From: Dipetalonema caudispina
Lineage: Eukaryota > Nematoda > Chromadorea > Rhabditida > Onchocercidae
Direction of reading: 5' to 3'
Length of the DNA stretch: 64,000 bases
NCBI GenBank assembly: GCA_013365325.1
Contig: JABVXV010000002.1
Coordinates: 930,001 to 994,000 of the forward strand
The notes below the pieces were generated by a model that saw only the letters and a list, made by a program, of their open reading frames with translations, was not told the origin of the DNA and made no database searches. Of this stretch, positions 1 through 11,879 are shown one piece after another. Position numbers and translations under genes: made by a program. Positions within the stretch are counted from its first letter, which is position 1, and each line of letters begins with the position of its first letter.

Positions 1-228
1 AGAACTAAAAGCTTCGCGGTACAGCAAATTAAAGCTCCACTGTTCCTATTTATTCCATTGCTGATGCCAACTGCAAAACAAAAAGAAGGTTAAACTAACT
101 TTCCGTTTGAGATTGTATCGATGCCAGTCTGCTTTATAATGTTCTCGCTGTAAGTCATTATTTCCGAACACAACTTGACAACATAAGCAAGTAAGACCGT
201 TCGATGTATTCATGGCGAGAAACTGCAA
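1..228 (-). CDS. ZNF622/REI1-like pre-60S ribosome biogenesis factor, 5' end only
   Basis: Only the first coding exon (228-100, complement) is in the window; the gene continues past the left edge. The translation carries a U1-type C2H2 zinc finger, TCLCCQVVF..., followed by the family signature HYKADWHRYNLKRK. This matches the N-terminus of ZNF622 in animals and Rei1 in yeast, cytoplasmic factors that act in late 60S subunit maturation and shuttling-factor recycling. The exon ends after the Lys-Arg-Lys codons at a GTTAGT donor (99-94). The ORF opens with ATG at 228-226, but the ATG at 213-211 gives an N-terminus closer to the family's usual length before the finger. It is divergent from the EXO1 gene. 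Family assignment is strong; the rest of the protein cannot be judged. Confidence 0.85.
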
Positions 229-1050
229 ATACTGGAATTACAATTCACAAGAGACGCTTGAAAAAGCTCCATTACGAGGTTCAGTGAGAGTCAGAAGACG
301 AATTCTTGAATAAACTAAATAAAACTCGCAAAAAATTTCCTTATATGAATTAAATCCATCCAACAAAAAACCATTCAGTTATCCATTTATCTCTTTCAGT
401 CAAAGATAATCAAATAGAAATCGTAGCAGCTAAGTGCTTTCATGGAAAACTGCAATATGAAGTGAATCGGTGTACTAAATGGTTCAAAATGATCGCCATT
501 GGATAAGCAACGAATGAGTTACATTCGGAGAAATTTATCGAGGTAATACGGTAGCTACTTAGCCCAACTATATGAAGCATGCACAAAAATTGTTACCCAC
601 TTTTCAGTTCATCCTTTAGTCCAGTTCACCATAAAAATTAATATCTCCTATGCATAAAACTGGTTAATGTATGCCATTTTCGTGCATATTAGATATATGC
701 CAGGTATGCAGAAGGATATTGCAGGTAAGAATTACAACAATGAAACATTACGGTGATAGCAAAGTAATTAATTCAAAAGTAGCACAGATACGAGTAAATA
801 CCTCCCCTACAATGACCAACCATCGGTAACGAATCACAACGATTGCACATTGACCAACACGAGATATTAATGTTATCGATACTGTTTACAAGATATCTTT
901 TTGAGTAATAGATAACCTGTAACAACTGTATTCCTAAGGCGCTAAATTTTTATGTTTAAAATTTATTAAAATTTTTGTTTCGTGCAAATAAGTGGTAGTA
1001 ATTGAAGTCAGTTACACGTTGTTTATTTCACGCAATGGAAATATAAAATT
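229..1050. promoter_or_regulatory. intergenic divergent promoter region
   Basis: About 0.82 kb separates the 5' ends of the ZNF622-like gene (minus) and the EXO1 gene (plus). No credible open frame or RNA gene is visible. Both promoters must lie here if each gene starts near its first coding exon. No TATA box or other specific motif could be assigned with confidence. Confidence 0.5.
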
Positions 1051-1054
1051 TCAG
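1043..1054 (+). other. probable trans-splice (SL) acceptor of the EXO1 gene
   Basis: A TTTCAG acceptor preceded by an AT-rich tract ends at 1054, 18 nt before the EXO1 ATG at 1073, with no upstream donor or exon needed by the model. In nematodes an acceptor this close to the start codon is typical of spliced-leader addition. The leader itself is not in the window, so this is inference from position and consensus. Confidence 0.55.
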
Positions 1055-1072
1055 AGCTGATTACTGCTGGCG

Positions 1073-4000
1073 ATGGGAATACATAATTTGTTGCCGTTCG
1101 TGAAGAATGCATGTCGTCAGGTAAGCTTTGTGATAGAATTTAATTTCATTTTTCCAGGTCAACACAATAAAATTAATCATTCTTTTGTCTCTTCATTTGC
1201 TTACTCTTAAAAGTCGAACTATATTCATATCGAAGGAGCAGAAGATAAGCGTAAATGTATTAAATCATATTTTTAGTGACCACAGATTCTTTCTGATAGC
1301 TTCATTTATATTTCTTCAATCGTAGTCGCAACACTTTCGTTTTCTGTGTATGATAAGACATTCCATGCATGTTGTTTGTAGTAAGCAAGTGCTATGAAAA
1401 AGTTTACCGTTTAGGGAAATATCAGTGAGTTTGCGCATCAATCAATTGCTGTAGATGTCAGTTGTCTGTTGCATCGAGGATTGATAGGATGCGCTGACAA
1501 AGTTGCTCAAGGATGTGAAACCGATTTGTTAGTTTCTTTTATATGAAATTATTATTTTATCTCAGCTTTTTTAGATGATCGTATAAGAATAGAACTCTTT
1601 TTAAAAAAAAAACTTTCTGACTCTTCTAGTTTTCTGTTGCAGGAAACAGCATCTCAGTCGTGTGCAAATCTTTTATCCTCATCTAATTCCTTTGAAGATG
1701 GCTACTATTCCATTGTTCGATTCTTTACAACTATATTAAATGTTCTTCTTCTTGCGTGTTTAAATGACATGTTTTTTAGCTATATACGCTACGTTATGAA
1801 ATATGTGAAGGCTTTACTCGCAGTTGGTTGTCACATTATCCTTGTTTTCGATGGTCAAATGCTGCCTGCTAAAAAAGTTAGTCATATTGTAGTTATAAAT
1901 ACATAATTAAGTCATTGCTAAAGCAGATTTGTTGCTTTTCCGTGTTGGTAATTGCAGGAAATTAATAGTTCACGACGCGAAAAGCGTGACTTTCATAAGC
2001 AAAGAGGTGATTTATTGATGAGCGAAGGCAGAGCCAGTGAAGCTTACGATTGTTTTAAACGTAGTGCTTCACTGACACACAAAGTGATTGAAAGTACTAT
2101 TCAGGTAATAATGATCCTATGAATTCAAAGAAGTTATACACACCAAACAACACACTAAAATAAGGAATTAGAGCGAATAAATAGCAGTCATTGAAAATTT
2201 TGTATATATATCATAGACATATTTCAACTACGTTCTGAAATGGATTAAAAATACTAGTTTCAAACTAAAATCCAGTCACAGCTTTGAAATTTTTAATGAG
2301 TTGTTTTTCCCTTAATAAGCAGGATCCGTAAATTTCGTTTGTATGATTAGTTGAAAAAGGATACATGGTTAAAGGGCCTTTTTTTATTTAACTTGCCATG
2401 TATGTTCAATGATCAGTAAGGTTTTTATTCATTAAAGGCATTTCGATGTTTGAATATGGTTGATGTTATCGTAGCTCCTTATGAATCAGATGCACAGCTA
2501 ACTTTTCTGACTAAAACAAAAATGGCGCAAGCAGTAGTTACTGAGGATTCTGATCTCATTGCTTTCGGTTGTGAGAAAGTTGGTCATCTTCTTCATTCGT
2601 CATTTGCCAGAAATGGTAGTGCAGTATTAATTTTGGTCTTGAATCAATCGAATCTTTAAAAAAGTAAATTTCGAAACTCAAATTTGCAGATAATTTTCAA
2701 AATGGACCCTACTGGACCTTGTGTTATTTTCGACCAAAACTTATTACCAAAATGCTTGTGTAGAGCACTTGCAGAAAATTTTGATTTCGATAAGTTTCGG
2801 AGAATTTGCATTCTTTCCGGCTGTGACTATCTACAAGTAAGATTTTATCAATTTTTGCCAGTTAAGTTAGAGGGTAGTGATTCAGGATCTATTTGCAAAT
2901 TGTCTTTACTGGAAGGAAGGAAGGAGAACTAATTTTTGTTGAGGTGAAATCTTTTGCAAGACTCAAGTGGAATCCAGGAAAACAAGATCTAGTTAGATAT
3001 AAATACTAAAAATTCTGCCTAATTTTTCTGTAAAGTCTCTGTGACATCTGAGAGGTCTTCGATTCTGAAAAAATTTTCAATTAATTTGTAGAATATTTTA
3101 ATGAATCGATTGTGGCTAACAAACGTATTGTTCAGTTTTAGGCAGGTCTTCCTGGAGTGGGCTTGAATAAAGCGGCAGCTTTTTTCGCGAAAACCAGCGG
3201 TAAAAATTTATATCAGGTAAGCGAAAACATCGACAAATATTTATTTTTGAAAAAATATTTATGTCCGTTTTCAACATCCCTTTTAGGTACTACCTCGACT
3301 TCCACGGTACCTTAACAAGAATTCGTTAAAAGTGACTAAACAATTTATTGACGATTTCATTCGTGCCGAAAATACATTCCTTTATCAAATTGTTTTCGAT
3401 CCGGCTGAGAAACGGCAGCGCCCTTTAAACGAGTATCCGCTGAATCAGCAAAGCAATGAGGACGATAACGAAGTAATCAATACAACATTTCTGACTAGAT
3501 TTAATTTAAAAATGCTAAAGTTATATTTAATTTTGATATTTATAGTTCGATTCGAGTAGTCAAGGAAGTGATGATCATTTTTCTTACGCGGGAAGTATTC
3601 AACCACCAGAAATTGCTACTAGGTTTGTTCCCTTGGAAACCTAGATTTTATCATATTATTATATCACAATTCATTCGTCCAAGAAATGCCACCAATTTCA
3701 GTTTTGCTTTGGGAAATATTCCTGGTGGTTCTCAAACTGAGCAAATAACCCTACCTAAAGATGTTCCTGATTGGTCAATTTGGCACCCTAACTACAAAAA
3801 TGCAGGAATGCGACAAAAGGAAAAGTGTGACGAAGGAATTAGAAAAAAATCATCTTGTGGTGCATTCATGGTAGCTGCTGCTGCATGTTGTCTAGTTTAA
3901 AAATTTTCTAGTAGTTGATATGATAGCAAAATAGAAAAGTAATGCGCAAAGCAGGAATTTTGAACAAGCCATTTTATATTGGAGGAAGAAAAGTGGATAA

Positions 4001-5319
4001 TTTTTACAATAAATATTCCAAGTCTCTTGAGTTACAATTTTCACGCTCGCAATATTTGTTTAGCTTGAATCTTCTCGACCGCCACCGTTACGTATTCCGA
4101 ATTGCTTAACGACGATGGATTCGAAAATATTGGCAAACAGTTTAATTGATGACAACGATGACTTCGTTGCATCTGAAAAGACAAAGGATTTACATAAAGT
4201 TCGCGTAATTCATGAATCTCTAATTTTATAAATTATTCATACAGACTTTTTTACGTTTTTTTATTTATACAAAGAGGTCTTTGTATTGTAAATGCGTTTT
4301 CTTGTAGAAACTACTAGTAGAAACTTCAAAAACCAATCAAATTTTAACAAAAATCGACCATAAAGCGTCCGTCCATTCTATTGGTGTTGCAAGAAGTGGC
4401 AACGGAGCTCGTCGAAATTGGAATTGTGATCGTCTATTAAAAGAATTTGCTACTACTGCAAAAACGCCTCAAAAAAATGTTGCAAACTCTTATCATAGTA
4501 CAGTTTTGAATTTATTGTTGCTAATGAAACTTATGCAATGTTAGAACTGTACTTTATCTGTAAGATTACATATACATCTAATTTCAACTTCACAAAGCTA
4601 TGAAAATTACACTTTGTTCACAGTAGGAGCTTCCTTAAATTTCAAATATGATTTGGCATAAGAGCTCTTGAGAGTCACTGCTATTTGCAACATTTAATTT
4701 ATAGCTTCGATAGAAATACCTGTTAAAAAGTCACGCAAAGCTGCTGAAGATAACTATATTAATCAAGATGAACGTACTGATGAAGATATCATACCCGTCA
4801 GGTCAGTAATGGAAACCCCGCCCAATTCGTTGATGAACAGCACATTTTGTAGCAAATATTTTTTGAACAAAGGATCAAAAACGAGGTTCGTGGTATAACA
4901 CTGTTTCATGTCAGTCGGAAATGAAATTGTTTATGTATGTCAGATTAACCAAAACACTGAGATTTTCTGTGAGTATTTTGTGAAACTTCTAAAAATATGA
5001 GTTTTAATTCCCAGATTTGAAATAATTTTTTTTAATTAAAATTTTAGCGGCCTTTCACGACGTTTAGTCTCTTCGCGCGCTGTTCCCAGCGTTTCTCAAA
5101 CAGAATTATCACAGGTAAGGCTCGTATATTATTTAGTTTCCAGATTTGATTTTCTGATTCAGAGCATTGTTTTTATTTTATCTTAACAAAGTAAAAGCAA
5201 ATCATATTACCATAAATCATACTATCACAACAATAATTTCTTCGTCATTATAGGCAGATAGCGATGGGTCTCAAGATATTCCGGAAAAAGCAGATTCAGA
5301 TATGCCAAGCAAAAGGTAA
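1073..5319 (+). CDS. exo-1: exonuclease 1 (EXO1), FEN/XPG-family 5'-3' nuclease
   Basis: EXO1 is a 5'-3' exonuclease/flap nuclease of mismatch repair and double-strand-break end resection. Exons: 1073-1120, 1415-1527, 1780-1876, 1958-2104, 2438-2578, 2690-2836, 3142-3216, 3287-3472, 3546-3622, 3702-3870, 4064-4198, 4308-4497, 4705-4801, 5048-5114, 5254-5319. All junctions keep frame, giving about 584 residues. The XPG-N domain starts [11 protein letters not shown]; catalytic acids are visible as D30, D78 (LVFDG), E151/D153 (YESDAQ), D172/D174 (TEDSDL) and D228 (SGCDYL). An H3TH-like region and the [12 protein letters not shown] segment follow. After about residue 400 the tail is Ser/Thr-rich and poorly conserved, and shorter than in vertebrate EXO1 (about 850). 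The 12th-exon donor (A|GTACAG, 4497) and the 3' end are least certain: the last exon either stops at TAA 5317-5319 or splices at GTAATA (5316). Confidence 0.9.
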
Positions 5320-6880
5320 TACTTCGATGGGAATCTCAACTATCGCAATATCTGGGTGAAATTGTTTTCAGAAAGGAATATTGCGATGTCTTATGGTTGA
5401 TTTAAATCTAACTCGAACTTTTTTAGAATTTCATGTTGGATTTTGCGAGGATTTTCTTTCGAGACATAGTAAATGATTTCATTAAACTTCTTTCACAATG
5501 GTTTAATTAATTATTACCTTTTTTTCACCACGATATTTCCTTTCGGTTTTTTAGTGACATCTTGCAATTTGTAAAATTTTTGTTGTAATTTACTGTCCGA
5601 ATATTACTATTGCTATGCAATCTATTGGTGCTCCTTATTTTCAGTCTAATTTGTTTTCAAGTTTACTGCAAAATTTATGAAGATTTGCCGATGTCTTCCG
5701 TTCGTTTCTTTTTTTTCTTTTTTTTTTGCTATACATTTTCGTTACTTTGGTTGCTAGCCATATTGTCCAAATATGTAATTTTGTTCATGGTGAGCTATCA
5801 AGACACCGTTTGTTTTTTTATCGAATTTTTTATTTTTGTTCCGAAGATGTATTTTTAGAGACAGCGCATTATAAAAAATTCTGTGGGTTTTATAAGTACT
5901 CGCGTTCGCATTTAATCCTATTATTTTGACCTTACTCACATCTGCCGAAGAGTGTACTATCTACCGTAGAACTATGAATCTTATTACAGGATGATTTACG
6001 GCTTTGGGTCTCATTGCTTTTCTCGATATGGGTGTAGTAGCAGTTATATTACTTCTCATACTTTTATTAAATAATGTTTTTGTAACAACATTAAGGGCCT
6101 ATGAAGTTCGATGACTTCTAAGAGTTATCGATTCATTTGTCATCGATGCCGACATCTCTTTTAAAACGTTAATTCGCAACGCATTTTGAAAGCGTAATAT
6201 CGAGTTGTATCGTTACTGCGTCGTTTATGTGATATTCTCATTCATGTGACAGTGATCTAGAAAGAGCAAAAATCAGTGAGTCACATGTATTGATTTGTTC
6301 AAAGAATAGAATCGAACATCGGAATGCACAGTTCAGGCTCAATTAATTGGAGTCATCGAAATTGTTGTTCCTATAAGCCTAAAATAAATTCATGTTTCCA
6401 GAAGCTTATAAATTATTACACCATTTTTAATATATTTAAATCTTTTAAAAATCACAAGAAAAGCTTTCTGGTTACAGGGGGGTTTAATGGAAAGGTTTAA
6501 AACTTCACTGAAGACAGATTTTTGTCGATTGATTAATGTATTCATTACGAGCTTCATATAAACAGGTAGGAATGGTCCGATATTTTTTTGGATAGAAAGA
6601 ATGAAAATTTCAAAATAGGCAAAACAGAGGATATAACTGTCTTATTGAGTGAGTTGGATTTGATCGATTTATTAAAAAAATTTCCTTGATAATGTTTTTT
6701 TTTTTTTTTTACAAAAGGTCTCTTAAAAATTTGGAGAAGAAATTAGAAAATCGGATGAATGATATTGAAGTGGTTGAATTACTGCACATCCTATTTTTTA
6801 GAACAAGTGATGGTCCATATTTGCAATGATGTTTTTTGATAGGTGTGTATTGTTTCGAATTTACACTTCCCATAACATAC
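5320..6880. other. gap between EXO1 and the ShKT-nitrobindin gene
   Basis: No supported gene lies here. The stretch should contain the EXO1 3' UTR and the promoter of the next gene. It is AT-rich, with T runs around 5708-5728 and 6695-6710. One short ATG frame at 6028 encodes a hydrophobic peptide resembling a signal sequence, but it stops quickly and connects in frame to nothing; it is not called. Confidence 0.5.
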
Positions 6881-8985
6881 ATGTTTATCGTGCTGTGTTT
6901 ATTGCTTTCCATTCTACTACAACTACATCCAATTTCAGGTTAGTATCTTTTCATCTAAACAGCCCAGCTTTTGTGCTAGGCATTTTGTATGATAATGCAA
7001 ATGTTTGAATGAGTGACTGAATCCACAAATTCAAAATAACGAAGTTAATAAATGACATCGATTTGTAACAAGTTAACATTACTTATCGATTGTGGAATTA
7101 GAGAATGTGATAAGACTGATGAATAATAAAGATATTGAAGGATTGAATCAGAATATATAAATGAAATGAAACTTTAAAATAATAAAGTAGACAAAAATAT
7201 TTTGAACAAAAATGAATTAAAATGGAAGAAAAGATAGAATATTCTACATGCAATTAAGATGACTTTTCCGGTATAATTTACCGAGAAAAACGAGCAATGG
7301 CGAGTGCTTCGAAACTATTCAATCTGATTCAAGATTTGAAATTAGATTTCAGGCAAAAGGTTTCGGGAAATGTTAAAAACTTTTTTGTTGAATTTAAAAA
7401 ACTGATCAGTCTTCATTTATGGGATATTTTCCACTTCATTTCATTTTATTTCCCGTCTGTATGGTTTAGCTCATTTTAGTTAGAAGTTCCCTTCACTCAC
7501 AATTTTTGCATAGTTTTCCAAGTTTTTCATCAGACATTTTTTTAAATGAAAGGCATAAGTTTCATATTATAATATATATGGTCTAATCAGGTCTATATTA
7601 GGTCTAAAATTAGAAAAAGAAGAATCTACATTTTATGTATTATCTTTCAAAATTTAATTTTTTGATCGTCACTAAGACAGATAACATTCCTGAACATCGG
7701 GAAGTTTGTTTTAAGCGATCCGAGAGTTAATAATCTTCATTTTTGCAGGTCATTCGACAGACTGTTCAGATACTGACATGCACTGCTATACATGGATAGC
7801 TGAAAATAGTACAAAATGTGATGTTATTAATGAGTTTCCAAATAGTTACTGCAAAAAGAGCTGTCAGCTTTGTGGCTCTTCATTAATCCCGAGAGGTTGA
7901 TATTTTTGAGCAATTAAGAAGTGCTAAATATTTTGGCGCTATTTTGATTACACCAAAATTTAAGAAAGTAAATTTTCCTATGACTTATTTCAATTGAAAA
8001 TTTTCCATATGCTTTTAGAATACGATTTAAAAAAAGTGCCATCAACTCTTAGGAGTGTAGCATTTCTGATCGGTAAATGGCGCTCTGAATTTGGTGGTAA
8101 AGCAGTTTTCCCAACAATCCCAACAGTTACCTATGGTGAAGAGATCGATTTTAAACTAATTAGCAAAGGCGATTATGTGCTCGATGTTTTAAACTATACG
8201 TATGTGTAATTTCCTCATTTGTTGATTTGCTTTTTGATTCTAACTGCTAGTTGGATAATTTTCAAAGTATTTTGGTTTGATTTTCATCGTAATGTCTTAT
8301 TTTTTGAATAGCTTATTAAATATTTTGATAATCCATCATCGCTATTTCCTAAATTTAATTGTCACAGTGTTCTTGAAATCATTGGATGTTAATTTATAGA
8401 GCGATAGCATGGGATAATTGGGATCAGACGGAAGTGCACAGAGAATACGGTTTCTTATCGGTTCTCAACAACAACGATAGCGATCTCATCTCACTAAATA
8501 CAGTTATGAGTAACGGTAAGAAAGTTGTTATTTATTTATTTATTTTTTGTTGTTGTTGTTCTCATGAGACTGTTTTTTGCATATCCAACATTTTAATTTA
8601 GTTCACTTATGATGCCAATATTTCCTTTGCAATGAAATTTGCGCACAATTTTAAGGTTTTATCACAGTTGAAGGAGGAGAAGAACGTGAGCTTTCGATTG
8701 AATTGCATATGCAAGGAATTGGAAGAATCAGTTTCAGTCACGATCTTCCAGTTCTCAGGGTCATTCATTGATGTGAAATTTTCAAAAGAAAACCAAATTT
8801 CTCATTGATTTATTAAAAAATGAGAAATTCAACACTAGTCACTACTTCTATAAACATTATAGATGTCGAGAAGATGGACATTGTTGGATGCAACACATTT
8901 AGAAGCTCGGCTGTCAATTAGTACCATAACTCATCGTGAGATGATTGAACATACAAGCATCATTTATGATAGGATGTATCCTTGA
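6881..8985 (+). CDS. secreted ShKT + nitrobindin/THAP4-type heme-binding protein
   Basis: Exons 6881-6938, 7749-7895, 8019-8199, 8400-8515, 8656-8759, 8863-8985; junctions in frame; 242 residues. Residues 1-20 form a signal peptide (hydrophobic core after MFIVLCLLL). Residues 25-61 are a ShKT domain with six cysteines in the usual order, ending CKKSCQLC. Residues about 75-242 match the nitrobindin / THAP4 C-terminal / DUF1794 barrel: GKWRSEFGG, PTI, YGEEIDF, and HREYGFLSV (family H-x-E-x-GF). A late His, about H232 in IEHTSIIYDR, aligns with the proximal heme ligand of the family. Known members bind heme and react with NO or peroxynitrite; activity here is inferred. The Lys-Tyr pair used by potassium-channel-blocking ShK toxin is absent, so a structural or binding role is more likely. 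The start was chosen for its signal peptide and phase. Confidence 0.85.
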
Positions 8986-9090
8986 CATTCTCCAATTAAG
9001 CCTATGTCAATAAGTTATTATATAATTTTGTATTATTCTATATGTATCAACAGGTATTCATGCATGAAGAAAGTAATTTATTGCTTGAAA

Positions 9091-9096
9091 AATAAA
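9091..9096 (+). terminator. polyadenylation signal AATAAA
   Basis: AATAAA lies 106 nt after the TGA stop of the ShKT-nitrobindin gene, the nearest canonical signal. A second AATAAA follows at 9311-9316 behind a small hairpin. Confidence 0.5.
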
Positions 9097-9294
9097 GTCA
9101 ATGGTTGTTGGGTTTCGGACGTGTTCAATAAGCTTTTTCTAAAGTGGAAACACAAGAATCACGTTTCATATTACGTCAACTAAATAATAATTTACTGTGA
9201 ATCTATATTCATATGATTAGCGTACTGGATTTCTTTTGAAAAGAACGATCTGTTTGGAACGTACAATTACTTAGGTAATAAATAGTTCAATATC

Positions 9295-9316
9295 GGTGTA
9301 GTTTTACACCAATAAA
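9295..9316 (+). repeat. hairpin followed by AATAAA
   Basis: GGTGTA (9295-9300) and TACACC (9305-9310) form a perfect 6-bp stem with a GTTT loop, directly followed by AATAAA (9311-9316). It may be an alternative 3' end of the ShKT-nitrobindin transcript, or chance in AT-rich DNA. Confidence 0.35.
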
Positions 9317-10879
9317 TGATTTTATTAAACAATATGCAACACGTCTCTGCTGGATACAATATTTTTTTGCCAACAAATTAATCTTTTATTTCAACTTCAT
9401 ACTGCCGAATGTCCTAAAGATATCTTCAAATACTTCGCTTAAGGAAATAAAAAAAAATCGGTCGGTAATCGATAAGAACGGAATTTTTTGATGACCACGA
9501 CTTTTTTTCCTTATGAAATTAGCTTTGGAATTAAGAAAATTTTTTGATGGCAAAAAGTTATATTCGTACGAAACTGATGTTAATTCGTAAGAAATTTTTA
9601 TCACTTTGCATCGATGAAAAAAAAAATTTGACGAATAAATTTTCTCTTCCAATCAACAAAAAAGTTGGGATACATGCATTATTCAGAATTTTCCTGAAAA
9701 ATCATTTTTTTGGAATACAAGTATGGTCATAAAACTGGAAGGTCATTTTTGCATAAAAATAAGAATTAAAAGAATTGAGAGCTCCACTGCGATCCGTCTC
9801 TTTCTGCTCCATGTGAATGAATGATAGGAACCAGTATGAATCTTCTTCGATCACAAAAAAAATACTTTTATTATTTTGTGCTTTTTTGTTCAAGGAATGA
9901 ATGAATGAATTTTTGACCGGTAAAAGGACATCTATGAAGCGACCTTGTTCGACTGCGAGAAAATAGCAAACAAAGAAAGGTAATCAAGTGCGGAAAGTGA
10001 GGATGATCATCACAAAGAGGTGTGATGCTGCATAAATTTAAGGCACCCAACTTGCATTTCTCTCTTTTTCCTTTCTTGCATTCTTAACATTCTAACAAAA
10101 AGGAACTATGGGATAAATCTTTAAACTACAACTGTTAGTGACTTCCTCTGTGATATAACAATGATATTTATTTACTTTAATGATACATAACCAGAAAATC
10201 GATCTCAGATAGATTTAGATTTCATTTGGGTGAAATTTAAATATTTCATATGAATTACAAATAATCAAATAATATGACCGGAAATATGCCCAAGCAATCT
10301 TACGATGATAAGCGACATAAATGAGAAGAAATCTTCTTCGTTATAATTTTTCTTTAAGAATTAATTGATCATCGAACGGAAAAAATCATTCGCTAACCAA
10401 AATGAATCTAAAATGTTAATCAGAATGATCAAATTGCCATCGCTTCTTGAGAATTATTACTCATACTAAAAGAGAATATGGGGCATAAATAAATTATAAC
10501 AATAAATAAATGAAAAATTTGCAGTTAGTAATTACTACCACAAAGGCTATTCCACTTGAAAATTCCATTTCCGCGTTTGAAATTTAAATTTTCAAATCCT
10601 TTAACCTCTTACACATGCCTCTGATTGATGTTTTGAAGGTTTGCTTTACACAAGTACCAATCCAAATACTATCCAATACATGTATTCTTCACAACCGTCC
10701 TGCTATTTTAAACTAACTCCACAAATTTTATCGATATCTATGATTTCAACCGGAAGTAATGTTATCTTTGGAACAGATGAATATTGGATGAAACATTTTC
10801 TCAGCCTCTTTCGGCAATTCCGGAAGAGTGAAATCGGAAGAGTGAAATCCTGATAGGTAATTATTTTCTCTTCTTACAG
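9317..10879. other. non-coding flank
   Basis: No convincing exon, RNA gene or repeat family is seen. Open frames near 9386-9893 on both strands are short, low in complexity and lack family signatures or splice support. They are taken as chance. Confidence 0.5.
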
Positions 10880-10933
10880 GGAAAGAAAAATGTTGTCGCA
10901 TTTGTTGGTGGAACATTTAGTCTAACATGCCAG
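10880..10933 (+). other. orphan exon-like segment, immunoglobulin-domain start
   Basis: A TTCTTACAG acceptor is followed by 54 nt encoding GKKNVVAFVGGTFSLTCQ and then a GTTCAT donor. The V-x-GG-x-x-x-L-x-C pattern is what the B strand of an immunoglobulin domain looks like. No partner exon with the matching Trp and the D-x-G-x-Y-x-C strand could be linked in frame, so this may be part of an unresolved gene, a decayed exon, or chance. Confidence 0.25.
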
Positions 10934-11857
10934 GTTCATTTTCCATTACTATAAATTGCTTTCAGTATATGTGATTTAAACCAAGATATGCTTTCACTGT
11001 TGCTATGATATAAATGCTAACGAGTTCCCGATGCCTTTTCTTTTACTTTATTTATTGGCTCTTAGCCTAGTTAAAATAACAAATGAAACAAATATATTAC
11101 TAGGAATGCACAATTATTCAATGTTTCTCGTGAAATTCTCATTTCCTCATGTCAAAGTTTGACTCGCAACCTTTTAATTTTCTGTAAAATCATTAACTAA
11201 TTGGAATTTCCATTTCTCATTAATGACTAATAAATTTGTGCCCATAAAAGTTGAAAGCTCCAAGTATATATGCTCTCCCATTCTTCGAAAATATCCAACT
11301 ACTGCGAAATTATATCGAAAATTGTTTGTCTCATATCAATATATCGGATATTTTCTGGAAAGTGAGGACAATATTCTCCTCTATAACATTTCATTTCTAG
11401 GTTAAACAGAATTTGATTTGATCTGATCTAAGAAATATTCTGAAAGTGTTACATTAATAATATTAGTTTAAGTTTTATTTTCAACAGATCTATCGCCATC
11501 ATTTCAGTGCTAGTTGTCAGTGACGCAGTGCAAAGACCAACTTAATTTGCGGTTGCATTTTTGACACTTAGCTGACACACATTGGGCGGAAATTGCCATC
11601 TCTCTCTCATCGTCTCATTTTTTCTTCTTTCATCCCTTTTTGTCATCTTGAAACTATTACTAATACAACTTCCTCTTCCACTCCAATACCTCAAAAGTTT
11701 TTCCTCATTTTTGTCTTCCTTCTTATTACCATAAAATCTAATCTTTACGATGATTACCTATTGCTGGGTTAGGTTTCATCTATCGATATTACATATAGTT
11801 TGATAAATATCATCCTTCTATGTTCATTTCATAAAAACACCAACTCATCATTTTATC

Positions 11858-11879
11858 ACTGATATCTCATGATATCAGT
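11858..11879. repeat. perfect palindromic hairpin
   Basis: ACTGATATC (11858-11866) and GATATCAGT (11871-11879) are exact inverted copies separated by TCAT. Confidence 0.6.

Noticed and set aside
46..72. Possible second exon of the ZNF622-like gene after a TTTTGCAG
   Set aside because: It would need a 27-nt intron and reads into a stop within seven codons.
1637..1906. Long open frame spanning EXO1 intron 2 and exon 3
   Set aside because: Only 1780-1876 aligns with the EXO1 family; the upstream part is intron read-through and the phase from exon 2 fits the 1779 acceptor.
6028..6110. ATG frame encoding a hydrophobic, signal-like peptide
   Set aside because: It stops after about 28 codons and no donor in it has the phase 1 needed to join the ShKT exon; the ATG at 6881 does.
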